64,000 nt of DNA, from contig JARDYH010000002.1 in NCBI GenBank assembly GCA_029215795.1, forward strand, positions 110,234,501 through 110,298,500, in the 5' to 3' direction. This DNA is from Anniella stebbinsi. Lineage: Eukaryota > Chordata > Lepidosauria > Squamata > Anniellidae. Below, in pieces: positions 1-11,912 of the stretch. How positions within the stretch are numbered: the first letter of the stretch is position 1; each line of letters opens with the position of its first letter. The translations under genes and the position numbers were made by a program. The notes under the pieces were generated by a model. It did no database searches. It was not told where the DNA came from and saw nothing but the letters and a program-made list of their open reading frames with translations.

Positions 1-346
1 CTTCTCTGTTGTGGCATCTCGGCTGTGTAATGAGCTCCCTAGAGAGGCTCGCCTGGCACCTACATTATACTCTTTTAGACGCCAGGTGATGACCCTTTTT
101 ATTTTCTCAATATTTTAACAGTTTATCAGTTTAATTTTTAACTTTGCTATTTGAAATCTGCATTTTATATTGGTATTAAATTTGCATTGCTGCTTGGTTT
201 TATCCTGCTTGTGTTCTTGTATTGTATTTTTATACTGTTGTTGTTTTATATTTTGAATGGTTTTTTCTGGTTTTAATTTTTGTAAACCACCCAGAGAGCT
301 TTGGCTATTTGGTGGTATAAAAAGGCAATAATAAATAAATAATAAA
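1..346 (+). mobile_element. L2/CR1-type LINE, 3' end fragment
   Basis: Bases 3-118 read as the last 38 codons of a LINE ORF2 C-terminus (FSVVASRLCNELPREARLAP, then a short basic tail and a TAA stop). This is the conserved end of squamate L2/CR1-group reverse-transcriptase proteins. It is followed by an AT-rich 3' UTR containing 'aaaccacccagagagctttg' and an (AATA)n tail near 326-346. The element continues left of the window. The coding part carries no stop but is only the tail of the protein. Placement in L2 rather than CR1 is from memory of the families. Confidence 0.7.
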
Positions 347-883
347 CTAGCTTCTGCAATCTTCTCCCCTTCCCACCCCTGAGACCACCCCCCTTTTTGT
401 CCGTTTTGCACTCAGTTCACCAAGCACGAAGAGGCGGCCACCTCAGTTCACTCCTCATTGGCTATGAGGGGGAGGGGCCAGGACTTGGTTTCCTGGCTCC
501 CAGCTCAAGGTGCTTGTTAAGACCTCAAAGCCAGAAAACTGAAAAATCCTATGTCCCCCCAGATGCTGCCAAGGAGACATAGGATTGCTCCGTTAGAGTA
601 GTTGTGGATTTGAAAACTTTAAACAATGAAAGGAGAGACCAGGCAGCTATGTCATGCTCTTGTATTGAAATTAGTATATTCAAATTTATATAGTTTCGTT
701 TTTTGTTTTGTTTTTAATGTTTTGTTTTGTATTGTTGAAAATTCACAATAAAAAATTAATTAAAAAAAACACATGCAGATTGTTCAGTACAGATTGTGAA
801 TTACATTTTATGATTAGTGAAAAATAACAACTTTTTTTTAAAAAAACGAAAAAATTAAAAAATAAATCAAAAATTCGTCTTAC
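347..883. other. gene-free AT-rich stretch
   Basis: No open frame with coding character. An AATAAA-like site and A-run near 745-770 look like the 3' end of an old retroposed sequence on the plus strand, but no family is recognisable. The rest is intronic-looking AT-rich DNA. Confidence 0.4.
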
Positions 884-1063
884 ACTTGGATAAGAAGCAA
901 GTGGCTCCCTTGAAGTCAGATTGGGTGATATTAATGGAAAGTTTAGAATAGATTGGATGCTTTCTTGTGGAAGGGATTGTACCCAGGCAATAAACATATC
1001 TTCAGAGATACACCCTAATGGGGAAAAATACCGTTCATGTAAGAAGAGCATTATTTGCAAATC
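884..1063 (-). CDS. candidate host coding exon (60 codons)
   Basis: On the minus strand a 180-bp open block runs from an AG at 1065-1064 to a GTAAGA donor at 883-878. It encodes 60 residues beginning DLQIMLFLHERYFSPLGCIS and containing AWVQSLPQ. Composition is protein-like, with aromatic and amphipathic segments. An in-frame stop lies just upstream of the acceptor. The polypyrimidine tract is weak, and the exon would start in phase 0, whereas the exon at 1981-2124 ends with one spare base. Either another exon lies between them or this block is not part of the gene. Unrecognised; moderate to low confidence. Confidence 0.35.
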
Positions 1064-1980
1064 CTCGTGTATTTGGATTTAAAATGTGAATTCTACTAGC
1101 GGCACAATCAAGGTGCCTTTCAACACTGAAATACAAAAACCACAAAAATATAAATGTATAATAGAGGGGAAACAGTAGAAACGGTTAAAAGCAATCAACC
1201 CATGAAAGAGCATGATCAAAACCAGTCCCCACTTAAAATAGAGCAAAACTTGCAAAAAATTGCATTCCTTATCCATTGGCCAGAGAACCAAGGCCCACTG
1301 GGAGGCAGTGGTGCCCCCCCCACACATCCCAGGATGAACATCATGGCAAAGGGCAAACCAACCTAGCCCCATACATTGGCCAGAGAAGGAACAGCTGCAG
1401 GGAGCTTGTTCTATCTGACATTGCAATGAAGAGGAAATCCCTTGCAAATGCAGAAAATCTGTGTACACTTTGGGATATTTCACAGGGAAAACATCTCTGG
1501 ATCAGAGAGTATTTATGTATGAAAAATCTGCCTCTCTTCCTTTCAAGCAATGGCTGTGTCCATCTCTGATGCTTTGATTTAAAAACTGTAAGCCTGGTCT
1601 GGTCAGAGCTAAGCACTTTTAATTTCTGTTCAATTCAGTGAGAAACATTTAAGTACTTTCTTTACTGTCACACCGGAATTGACAGGACAGTCTTAACTTT
1701 GGACTGTGTAACAACATAATTTATGAAACTGGAAACCACATCTCTTTGAAAAATACCCCTATTTTCTGTTTTTACACAGAACAAATATTTGCAGGATCCA
1801 CAAGATGGTGCTGTGTCACATCCTTTATGAAAAAAGACATTATTTCCCAGCATCTCATCAGTTATTTAGCTTTCTCTTGACGTGACATCCCACATGTCAT
1901 GGACCACCTGATCAGTGCTCTTTAGAATCATAATGTTCCTTCAAAACAAATATGTCTGCTTGAAAATGTCTGCTGCTTAC
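1064..1980. other. intron-like sequence
   Basis: No convincing exon or recognisable repeat. Open stretches on both strands are short and lack splice signals. Confidence 0.4.
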
Positions 1981-2124
1981 CTTGATTACTTTTGTCCACT
2001 TCCTTGAGAAAGAAAGCAGAAAGCTCACTGATGGTGCTGTGACTTTGCATGGGATACAAGCTATGCAACAGATCCCTGAGCTGTTCCATGCGAATAGAGC
2101 TGCAGCCTACAGTTTGATACAGTC
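1981..2124 (-). CDS. internal coding exon of an unrecognised host gene
   Basis: Minus strand. The acceptor is ...tcgtctttgcttag before GACTG and the donor is CAAG|gtaagc at 1980-1975. The 144-bp exon has a single open frame: two bases, 47 codons, one spare base. The peptide begins LYQTVGCSSIRMEQLRDLLH and continues through SLYPMQ to FFLKEVDKSNQ. It joins in phase to the exon at 17452-17557 (spare G + GA = Gly), giving ...LETKLKG-LYQTVG.... The joined peptide loosely resembles the helical EF-hand-like region of dystrophin-type proteins, but I cannot name the gene. It implies an intron of about 15 kb filled with the repeats listed below. Confidence 0.6.
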
Positions 2125-2221
2125 CTAAGCAAAGACGATAAAGATTAAAAAATAATAAGCTTGGAAGTTATTTTCCAAAGCTGTACCAAATATCCTCTTG
2201 TTTCTATTTTTATCTTGAAAT

Positions 2222-2650
2222 GAGGGATGGGGGAGAAATTTGTTCAGTTTGCATTTTAATGCAAACTGAACTAATTTTGCACTTTCAGACCACTATTCAA
2301 ACCAAAACTGAGCTACCTTTCAAAATTCGCACTTTCCCAAGTTTTCCAATGGAGGTCTCCAATAATATATTTTTTAAAATCATACAAAAGGAAAAATAAC
2401 CTTAAAATGTGTTATATTAGAAAAAATAGCTTACAAAAATGTGTATATTTACAACAAATACAAGTATTATGAGACATTTGCACAAAAATGCTTATGAATT
2501 TTCACAGGGAAAAGAAATATGAACATTCAGGATGAACCAAACTTAAGACTGGATGAATTCTCAAAGTTCAAGACAAAGCAAACATAAGATTGGAAAAATT
2601 GAGAAACAGAGAGAAACCAAAAGTGACAGTGTTACCTAACCCTAGTTGAA
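2222..2650 (+). repeat. AT-rich dispersed repeat, copy 1
   Basis: Begins gatgggggagaaatttgttc and contains the self-complementary stretch tttgcattttaatgcaaa. A second copy with the same order of motifs, including the later 'aagattggaaaaat.gagaaac' block, is at 59342-59670. Family unknown. Confidence 0.5.
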
Positions 2651-3574
2651 ACTAGTAATTCTGGTGAGGTAAAAATTATTCTCGAAAAATGCTCAAATTG
2701 TGAGAATATTCATTTTTTATTAAATTCTGTTAGTTTCCCTGACCGTTGCTTCTCCTTCCTTCCAAGATTACTCATACACTCCATCCCATCCAATCCGGAA
2801 TCACATAGTTGATGTCACAACTCTACATGGTCAATCAGATTTGGCTTTTGTGATGGCAACACTGGACCAAGTGAAAGCAATTTAGAATGAGGGCAAGGTA
2901 AACAAATAAGAGATTGTTTCTATATGGAGTGCAAGCTTGGGCATTGCCAAAAATGTTCCCAAATAATGTCCATAGTTTTGTCTCAGATGTATCAGTTTCT
3001 ACTGTGAATGAAAGCTATTTTGTGCCATGGATTCCATCTAACTGGTACAAGCTAAAATCATATGAACTTAGAGTTGCTGTCTCGGATCAGATTAAAGGCC
3101 TGCTTAGTTCTTCAAACAGCCAGATGTCACAGGAGAGTCACAGCCAAGCACAAAAGCAATAGCTATCACCTTGATATCAGTATTCAGACAATAATACACT
3201 GCAGGAACTGGAGCAACCAAACAACATTGTCCCCAGAAAGTGCTTCTTTTTAACAGCAATTATTGCTTTAGCTAGAGTTGTTGGTAAATAGTGAAGCCTA
3301 CTGTAGATTAGTATGAACTTTTTCCTGTCCACTGGTGTGGAGAATGTGGAATGCACTAATGGAAATTATATCTCTTGGATGAAAGCTTTAGCATCACTGC
3401 ACACATCATTACTCATCTAACCACAGTATTTTGCATCCCCTTGTCTTTAAATATGTTTTTAACTTGGCTTATGATTTTTTAAAAAATACGGTGTGCCTTT
3501 CTGTCCAGTATTGCTGTGCATTCCTGTAGATTATGTTAAATGGCTCACCTTCCCCAATACCAACCATCCCAAGA
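2651..3574. other. no gene or clear repeat
   Basis: AT-rich, intron-like. Open stretches on the plus strand near 2914-3250 lack splice signals and any recognisable motif. Confidence 0.35.
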
Positions 3575-3946
3575 TCTAAGAACAATTAGGGAGGATTTGT
3601 TTGTGGTGCCCTTCAGGAATGTGGCCCATAGGGCTACCACTCATGGCAAGGCCTTTTGGTGGCAATGCCGTGGTTATGGAACTATCTTCTAGTATAGATT
3701 TGTTGTTACCATTTAGGCACCAGTTAAAGCAGGCTTTTATATAGGCAAGTACTCTATTTTTTATTTTATCTTTTGATTGATAGATTGTGTTGATGGTTAT
3801 ATTTTATTTTATTATATATTTGTGATTTTAGAATCATGATTTTGATATTATTGATGCATTGCACTGTGTTTTATATAGGCTGTTAGCCGCCATGGGCGAT
3901 TTGTGAGGAAGGGCAAGATATAAATCAAATAAATAAATAACTTTTA
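3575..3946 (+). mobile_element. L2/CR1-type LINE 3' end, decayed
   Basis: A degenerate ORF2 C-terminal segment is followed by an AT-rich 3' UTR with 'gttagccgccatgggcgatt' and a terminal (AAATAAAT)n at about 3930-3946. The architecture matches the other LINE tails in this window. Coding frames are broken. Confidence 0.55.
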
Positions 3947-5693
3947 AATTACTAAACACAAGAAAGAGAAAGGGAGGCAAGGCCTAATCCAGCCCATAGC
4001 CACTCTCTACCTCCCCTCCTTTCTGGTGGCAATGACTGCTACCATGCTGGCATAAATGGATCTTTGCTCTAAGCTAGCAAGGCAATTCTTATGTTCATAA
4101 AAGATATTCCACCAATGTCACACTAAGAAAGCAGGTCTAAATCAAAAAGGGTACAAGAACAATTGCCTCTTGCATCAAGGAAAGTTTAAAGCTCTATACA
4201 TGCTTCTCTGGGAGGAAGCTCTATTGAACTCAAAACATACATGCATAGGATTACACTGTAAATTATAGTATTTTAAATATAGTTTTTAGAAGGCAATAGC
4301 TGACAGTCACTTTTAAAAAGCTGTGCTCCTCGGCGGCAGTAATATTGAAAGCCCTGTGCACTCTCTGCCAGGACAACTCTGTTCAGAAAAAAATAACAAT
4401 CCTGCTTTTGGGAATGAATAAATCTTTAGAGGTGCATCATATCATTTTTATGAGTTCAGTGAAATCACAGAAGATGCATCCTGTTTATTTGGGATAATTG
4501 CATTGCTTGCATGCATCTAGGAAATTAGAGTAGAATGAGGATAATTTATTGATTTAAACAAAAACACTGATTGCTCGGGTGTTAAAACAAACAAAATGGT
4601 ATTGGCTGGTTTAAAAGCCAGATGGGTCCAAAAACCTTACCAATAATTGACATTTCTAATAGCCATAGATTTGTTCTAAAACAAAATCAATCAACAAAAA
4701 TGGTTTCTCTCAAGTTTCTTATGTCGGAGCAAATCAATCTAGCTAAGGGATTGGATCTCAAAAGAAGGGTGGGTGGATGTGTAAGTGAGCATTTCTGGTT
4801 CGGTTGTTAAACTATGGTCTAAAGTTGCCACTGGCTCGAATTTGGCACTGTTTCTGTCTGTGTGGCATGTAATGATGGCGGAGAAATTAAAAACAAGCTA
4901 ATATGAGTCCAGTTTTCTTGTAATCCACAGATTCTATGCTGGACCAGCATTTGCGTGTCAGGCAGATTCCATGGACATGCAGCTTTAAAAATAAATAAAT
5001 AAAGCTGAAATGTATGTAAATAAATTTGTAGATAAAACTGCAACTTAGATGAAAAATGTTACACAATTCACAGATATTATGATAATGAATACACAAGTTT
5101 TAAGCCTTTAAAAAAATTACATAAATATGTAAATTCTGTAAATTATTGTATAAATTCCATTCTTCTGTAACTTGCTGCAAATTTACTTAGGTAAAATTCT
5201 GAGCGGGGGGGGGATTCAAATTTGAAGTTTTGCGAACAATGAGCTTCAAAACTCCACCCAATCCATGGAACTCATGCAAAATGGATTAAATATAATCCAA
5301 ATATCTCTAGTGGCATGGCTGATATTGGCCAAGCCACAACCATGGCATTTGCTGTGAAAACAGCACCATAGAGGATGACCTAAAGACACCTTAGCTTCCG
5401 TCCTTCTCAGGGGCATTCCAAGCCACTTGCCAGAATGTTAATCTCTCTCTTATTTTTAAGAGCGGGAATGCATCTCTCTCTCTCTCTCTCTCTCTCTTTT
5501 AAAGCAGCATATGCTTTGTCTGTTCCAATAAAAGAAATGAGCTACTTCACTGAGGCAAAAGCCTTTAGCCTTTTTATTTCCTACAGGTGCAAGGAAAAAC
5601 ATACAGACAATATTCTCCCTCATTACTCAATAAGTAGAAAACTGGATTCCTCATTACAGGATTCTAAAAATAAGGGCAAAGGCTGATTGAAAG
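3947..5693. other. gene-free stretch with a CT microsatellite
   Basis: No supported gene. A (CT)n run lies at about 5472-5497. Local A/T-rich tracts and short open frames have no homology I can recognise. Confidence 0.4.
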
Positions 5694-6251
5694 TAAAGCT
5701 GTAACCGGATCCGGGTCCCGAATCAGGGGCAGATCAGGCCAATCTGGGTTGATCTGGGCCCAATCTGAACTGGATTGGATCGGGCCTGGATTGGGCCAGA
5801 TCGGATCTGGATCTGATCCGGGTCTGTGCAGAGCCCTCCCTCCCGCTCTCCCTGCTAACTCCTTCCCACCAATCACCCTTCTTACCTGCAGCCTCCTCCG
5901 TGTCATCCCCCATCGTCCTCTGGGTCATCCTGCCTTCTCGATGTCAGCCAGCCACTTTCCCACTCGTGCTGGGTGATGATGTCACCTGCCGCGACCAGCA
6001 AATGCGGCGCTCATCACCTGGCGTGAGCAGGAAAGGGGCCGGCTGACATCGAGGAGGCAGGACAACCCGGAGGATGATGGGGGATGACGCGGAGAAGGCT
6101 GCAGGTAAGAAGGGGGCAATTGGGGGAGGGAGGGCTCTGCACGGACCCGGAGTGGATCTGGATCCAGATCCGAGGCGGATCGGATCGAGCCGGATCCGGA
6201 CCTCCCAGATCAGGATCCATATCAGATCAGGGGGGTCCATGCACAGCCCTA
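5694..6251. mobile_element. non-autonomous hAT-type element (558 bp), relative of the giant element
   Basis: Flanked by the perfect 8-bp duplication ATTGAAAG (5686-5693 and 6252-6259), which fits the hAT preference nTnnnnAn. The right end (ggggggtccatgcacagccc then TA) matches the end type of 34561-49305 and 36118-37743. The left end is more diverged (taaagctgtaaccggatcc). Both halves are rich in GGATC/GATCC words. The middle holds a GGTGATGATGTCACC-like near-palindrome (about 5971-5986) and 'cagcaaatgcggcgctcatc'. No ORF with transposase motifs, so it would depend on a transposase supplied in trans. Confidence 0.8.
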
Positions 6252-6861
6252 ATTGAAAGTCACTTAGAACATATTCTTTTTTTTAATTGAATTATTATTA
6301 TTATAACTTTAACACACATGACTGGATGCAGATGAAATTAACTGAACGTAGATCCCATTGATCAACAGAAGTTAGTCTTAAATTAAATCCCATTGATTTC
6401 AATGATAACAAAGTTTAACTAATGTGCAGTGCAAATCGTATGCAAGCCTACTCAAAAATAAGTCAGATTGAATTCAATGGGATATACTTATACGTAATGG
6501 CATATGAATAAGGGTCCAACCCACACTAAACTACCTGTATTTCGGCTTTTTTGTTTTCTTGTCAATTTCCAAAGTCATTATCCCCTAGTGTACCCAGACC
6601 TTTCTCCCCATTCACCCATGTCTAGCTACAGGTCTTAAATGTTCTTATAAGTTACATGGCAATATGACTAGCATTAATATGACTAGCATTTATACATCCC
6701 TATAAAACTTTCCCCAGGTCCAAAATAAACACCCCTCCAAAAATATGACAAAATACATTTTAGCAAGATGGAGAGCACACTAAATTAAATGAGGACAATT
6801 ATTACACTCATTCAGGAATGCATGGTACACTTATGAATGTTGCTTCCCACCAATAATGTGT
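6252..6861. other. no gene; short dispersed repeat motif
   Basis: About 6340-6530 carries the widespread 'attgatttcaatg / aattcaatggga' motif set seen again near 15840, 18370, 31060 and 61060. It is probably a short interspersed repeat of squamates, family not identified. Confidence 0.35.
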
Positions 6862-7010
6862 TTGTTTATTCATTTATTTAATTTATATCCTGCCTTTTTA
6901 CCAAAAATGGCATTCAAGGAAGCTAACAATAAAACACAGATGAAAATAAAATCCTAATTAAAACATTGCATAAAAACAAATCAATTAAAAACACAATAAA
7001 AGACATAATC
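6862..7010 (-). mobile_element. LINE 3' tail, minus strand
   Basis: Starts with (ATTT)n-like sequence followed by 'atatcctgcctttttaccaa' and a run of AAAACA-rich sequence. This is the reverse-complement pattern of L2/CR1-type 3' UTR tails seen at 13035 and 58672. Confidence 0.5.
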
Positions 7011-8914
7011 AGCATCCATCCAATTAAAGACCCCATTAGAATCAGCCCAGTTTATATATTCCATTAATTTTGACTACTAAGGCATACGTTCAAAAAATAA
7101 ATCTGTTGTACAGTTCTCAAACATAAATCAAATGCTGCCTTATTTCAATTAATTTTTAAATAGCATATGATTCTTTCTACAGAAATAGTGACTTGGTAAA
7201 ATAAGTCTTATAGATGTCTTTCCTTTCTATTAATGGATTTATTAGCTGTCTGAATATTCAAATGCTGCAATCCAGATTACTGAAGTATAAATCACCTTGG
7301 AAGTGTGTGGCAGGAACATAAATTTTCAGTTATTCTAGAATATAAGAGCCCATTTCCTTGTTTAAGTCTCATGATGCAAGTCCACATTTAAATGCTTTTG
7401 ACAGAGACAGTGGGCTGTACTGCAAATATTGTAGAGTAACTCTCTGCAATTATTCTAAAAAATGTTGAACTTTGCCGATGAAGCTTATTAGGACTTTTTC
7501 TAACAGTCAGCATCTAGAATCCAGCAACGTCTTACAGTGACTGATGAAACTATTTGGATGCCATTATTCTGTAACCAGCGTTAGTACAGTCAAACTGATG
7601 AATTTTTATTCTGATGTGAACAGCTGCATATCTGAATAACTCTTCCATCTGGGGAAAAGATGCATTAGTATCTGTCATGGCCATTAGAGACCCTGTAGCT
7701 ATATATTTCTGTTGCTCTTATTAATGTCACAGATTTGCATCTCATTCTAACAGAATCCAACAATCACAGAATCCAGCACCAAACTACATAGATGTTCTCA
7801 TAGAGAAGGATTTTCATTGGCTTTTGAAAGCACCTTGTACTGCTCTAAGCATCGATCCAGCATCTTTGTTTTTCAGTGGAAAGATACCACTGGTGGAACT
7901 AGGCTTCTGTGTCCTCTACACCCACCTGCAGCTCCACACCCTGTGCGACCTACAAATTTGCTCTTCCAAATCTCTCCCTTGTCTGATCTACCACCCACTC
8001 TATCACTAGCATCTGCAACAAGCAACCTGAATCACACTCACAGGTCCTAATAGCATCCATGTAGCTGTACATATTTTCAGAAGTTCTTTGGACAGTTTTC
8101 CTCCCTTAAGTTTGATCAGAAGCCCCCTTGTACAACAACAAAAAGTCAACCTGAACTGCAGTTCCTACCATTTATTAAATATAAATATGCTGGACAGTAT
8201 CCAAAAGTGTAATTCCACAAACTCAAATAGTGCAATAACGGAGCTCTGTCCAATCTTTCTGTTTTACAAATGTAACTTTAGTTGGATAATCCTATTGCGT
8301 ATAGTTCAGAAGCTGGCTTCTGCTAGCACAACGTTGTTTGAGCTAGTGGAATGACACAGTTGGATACTGTTCTCTCTCTTTTTAATGCTGATGTGAAATC
8401 CTTTTCAAATCATTTTCAGTCTTAAGGCCAGATGCCTGAATACGTTAAAGATTAAGATGGTAGTTCCAAAGGGGCAGTTGTACTAGTCTGGCCAACAATT
8501 GTCCAAGAAGTGTGGATGAATCCAGCTCTTTCTGAAATCTGGACCAAACAAAATCCTTTAGCATCCCAAAGGGAGGGCCTCTTGAGGGTGCCTGATGGGA
8601 TAAAAGGCAGGATAAAAACACAACGAATACATTTGTTCATTAATGAGCAATGAACCCATGTGAGCAGGGGTTCAGGCTTTTTCTCCACCCATAGCAGGCA
8701 ACGGAAGAGCTACATTTCTGTGCAGATATGAATACCATCTGCTGGATCACAGCCAAAACATTTAGTGCAAATGGCCCTAAATTACCACAAAATGTCCTTC
8801 TGCTTTCAGGTCCACAAAACTGGCAATCTCGTAATTAAGGATGGACTGTGTGCCAACTTGACTTTCCTCAGACATTCCCTAAATGGAAACATCTGAGGAA
8901 AGCTTTTTAAAAAT
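7011..8914. other. gene-free, intron-like
   Basis: No exon with both splice sites and coding character was found, and no mobile element is recognisable. Open frames near 7817-8354 and 8452-8688 are short and unsupported. Confidence 0.35.
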
Positions 8915-9290
8915 TTAATACAACATTTCTGTACCACCTTTCATTTTTAAAAGGAGGCTCCAAGTTAGTTTACAACAGTAAAATATCAATACAATTCAAA
9001 AGAGAATTCAAAGCCAGAAGAAAGTAGGTAAACCCATCACTAGTTGAAATTAATTGACATTAAAAACCTGGTGAAATAAAATGGCAGAACCAAATGTCCC
9101 AACCCCCACCTAAAGAACAAGAGAGCAGGGCCCAGTCTAACATCCATTGAAAAGGAGTTCCACAATCAGGGCATTGCCCTGAAATGGCCTAGGCCCTCAT
9201 CAATTACACATCCCAAAGTGGGAGAACGTGGGGCAGGGCTTCCAAAGACGACCACAACTGATGGGCAGGTTCATGAGGGAGGTCATGGTC
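8915..9290 (-). mobile_element. LINE ORF2 3' end and tail, decayed
   Basis: The minus-strand order is a degraded ORF2 C-terminus (about 9120-9290, including reversed 'aaggagttccacaatcaggg') and then a 3' UTR toward 8920. It matches the L2-type 3' region at 62680-63030. Frames are broken. Confidence 0.5.
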
Positions 9291-9480
9291 CTTAAGAACA
9301 TAAGAGCCATGCTGGATCAGACCAAGGGTCTATCTAGTCAAGCATTCTGTTCACACAGTGGCCAACCAGCTATCCACCAGGGACCCACAAGAATACATGG
9401 GTGCAACACCACCCTCTCACCCATGTTACCCAGCAACTGCCTCTGATATCCTTCAAATATCCTAGTTCTGAGCCATTAAA
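9291..9480 (+). repeat. dispersed repeat fragment (CR1/L3-like, unassigned)
   Basis: Contains 'taagagccatgctggatcag' and 'cagtggccaaccagctatcc'. The block at 11641-11912 shares 'ctgttcacataatggccaac' and extends further. It is a common amniote interspersed repeat by memory; family assignment is uncertain. Confidence 0.45.
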
Positions 9481-9609
9481 GGTAATAACATTCAGAAATC
9501 ACAAAACCATTGAAAATACTCCTGATGGGAAAAATGCATTCATATTTTGAATGCAAGCTTTCCTTTCTCCAATACTGCTGGCCAAACAATGTCAGAAAAT
9601 ATTCTCAGA

Positions 9610-9930
9610 TAGGGTGACCAGATAAAATCCAGGTCAGGGCTCATGTAACCTTAACAGTTATAGAGCAAAGGGAATTTCAGCCAGTGTCATTTGTATGCAA
9701 TTAGTTCCTGGTGAAATTCCCTCTTCATCACAACAGTTAAAGTTGCAGGGGCCCTGCCTTCTTTTGTATCTGGTCACTCTAGTATAGTGCCTGCACCTTT
9801 AACTATTGTGATGAAGGGGGAATTTCACCAGGGACTAATTTGCCTACAAATGGCACTGGCTGAAATTCCCTTTCCTCTACAACTGTTGAAGTTACATGAG
9901 CCCTGACCTGGATTTTATCTGGTCACCCTA
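9610..9930. mobile_element. foldback MITE, 321 bp (hAT-like)
   Basis: Ends TAGGGTGACCAGATAAAATC and its near-exact inverse. The two ~150-bp arms are inverted copies of each other, for example 'gggaatttcagccagtgtca' against 'ggcactggctgaaattccct'. It is flanked by TTCTCAGA / TTCTGAGA (7 of 8 identical). It has no coding capacity. Sister copies are at 20985-21303 and 56573-56892, with half copies at 44406-44571 and 51865-52035. Confidence 0.75.
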
Positions 9931-9983
9931 TTCTGAGAAAATAATTGGATTGCAGTCTTTTGTTTCTAGAGAAGGCCAGGGTC

Positions 9984-10105
9984 CTAGAGCAGAGGTGGGG
10001 AACCTGTGGTCCTCTGAATGTTGTTGGATTACAACTCCCATCACACTGACCATTGGCCATGATGGCTGGGGGTGATGGGAGTTGGTTTCCCAGCCCTGCC
10101 CTAGA
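9984..10105. mobile_element. short palindromic element (~120 bp)
   Basis: Inverted arms around 'caactcccatcacactgacc' and 'ggtgatgggagttgg'. The same design recurs at 16811, 32453, 52889, 57164 and 58327. Confidence 0.55.
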
Positions 10106-11139
10106 GCTATATCACAAATGTAGAGCTGCATTACAAAAGACCTAAGTCACAATAGAGTGGAGGAGGAGGAACGGAAAAGAGCGGTCAGTCATGTTTGGTT
10201 GTTTTAAACAAAATCATTGGAAAGCAATAACAATAGTCCTAGCAAAGGATTGTCCAACTGCCAGCTGGATGTAATAGCCCAAAACAAAGAAGGATTCCAG
10301 CTATCAGTTCCCCCATCTGGCCATTAATCTGCAGGAAATGCACTGTATGCTGTAATTGCTTAATTAATCAAATGAACTCTGCACTTCAAATTTGGTATTC
10401 CTGGGTTTTTCACTTGAGACAGCTAATCCCACCAGGTATTTCAAATGAAAAACCTTTCAGCACTTCTTCAACTCCTTTCAAGCCCAGCTAATGAATCAAT
10501 AATTTCATTTGAATGGGGAGTAGCTGAAGGTAGGCAACTGATTTATACCTGCAGTAATGTGATGCCCGGGTACAATGTTATCCAGCATGTTTCTTGTATT
10601 TCCCAGGAAGGCTAATCCAATAGAATTTATCATTAACCAATTACAGGAATTGACCTGCATTCACAGATGTGTGTTTTGATTTGAGAACCCAGGAAATTAG
10701 AAATTGTGTGTGTGTGAGAGAGAGAGTGAGAGAGAGAGTGAGTGCAAATAATGCAAATACAGACACAGGCTTTCTCCCTCTCTCTCTTTCTCACCCACAC
10801 ACCCACCCACCCCACACACCAATCTTGTTAAAGGGGAAAGAGTCATGGAAACTCAGTCTCTATGCTGTTTATTTCTATACCACCAAGGACGTAGCAGAGA
10901 ACCTGGCAGTTGTACAAGGGAAGAGAAACAGTTATCGCCCAATTAAGATTTTTATGGTGAATTGTTTTGAGGTACATGGGCCACAATATATTTGTTGCCA
11001 TCTCCATATGGAGACAAAAAGGAACTCCCTTAACCCTCTCAAGATGAAACTGGCCACCTCTAATTTTTCCCAGAATATTCCTGACTGCTTTTGTCATGGT
11101 TTCTTTCAGCTCTCCCGCTTCCATTCCGAAGAACGTTTG
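10106..11139. other. gene-free with microsatellites
   Basis: (GT)n/(GA)n at about 10705-10742 and CT- and CA-rich tracts at 10770-10820. A 211-codon open frame crosses these simple repeats and looks fortuitous. Confidence 0.4.
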
Positions 11140-11640
11140 TGGTGTGCCCCCCCCTTTGTGAAGTCATTACAATTCGCCATGAGTTCTGGGTCAGTGAACA
11201 GCCACTGTGAGTTCTGGGTCAGCGAACAGCCAATCAGCTGTGAAAGGTGTGTGCATGGGTATCGGAGGTGCAGGAGTGGACCTGTCTGCCATTTCTGCCA
11301 CTAAGTTGTTGGTTTTTTTTTAATACAAACATATCTCTGCGCAGGAGCACATATTCAATGGAGTTCCTATCCCCTTGCGTGTTGCTGCATATCTGCGCTT
11401 GTGCGCATCCCTCTGAGTCATTAAAAAAATCTCTGTCTCGCAGCCCCATCATCTGCCCAGCACCGCCCACTTCTGCTGATCCACATGCGCAAGCGGTGTA
11501 ACGGGCGCAAGTGCTCCTGCAATGGCACTCCTGAAATTGTGGTACACATCAGTACCGTATGTCCCATGAGTGTTGATCGCAGAAGCGGTGAACATTTGGG
11601 AGCATCCCTCTTCCGTGCCGACATGCCTTCAGGTATACAT
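11140..11640 (+). repeat. dispersed repeat, copy A (with copy B at 27285-27550)
   Basis: About 11490-11640 and 27420-27550 align in order: 'gtgctcctgcaatggcactc', 'gaacatt', 'agcatccctcttccgt', 'caggtata'. A 31-bp direct duplication ('gagttctgggtcag.gaacag') sits at about 11180-11230. No coding function seen. Confidence 0.5.
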
Positions 11641-11912
11641 GAGCCTCAAGAGTCCATCTAGTCCAGCACTCTGTTCACATAATGGCCAACCAGCTGTCGA
11701 CCAGGGATCCTGAAGCAGGACATGGTGCAACCGCACCCTCCCACCCATTTTCCCCAGCAGCTGTGTATACAGGCTTACTGCTTCTGATTCTGGAGGTTTC
11801 ACTTAGCCATCAGGACTAGTAGCCATTGATAGCCTTCTCTTCCATGAATTAATCCAACCCCGTTTTAAAGTCATCAAAATTGGTGGCCTTCACCATATCT
11901 TGTTCTTTCTTT
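11641..11912 (+). repeat. dispersed interspersed repeat fragment
   Basis: A longer copy of the repeat at 9291-9480. It runs on through 'agtagccattgatagccttc' and 'ccgttttaaagtcatcaaaa'. Confidence 0.45.

Noticed and set aside
10669..11304. 211-codon plus-strand frame
   Set aside because: Crosses microsatellites and a dispersed repeat, has no recognisable domain, and no splice or promoter support.
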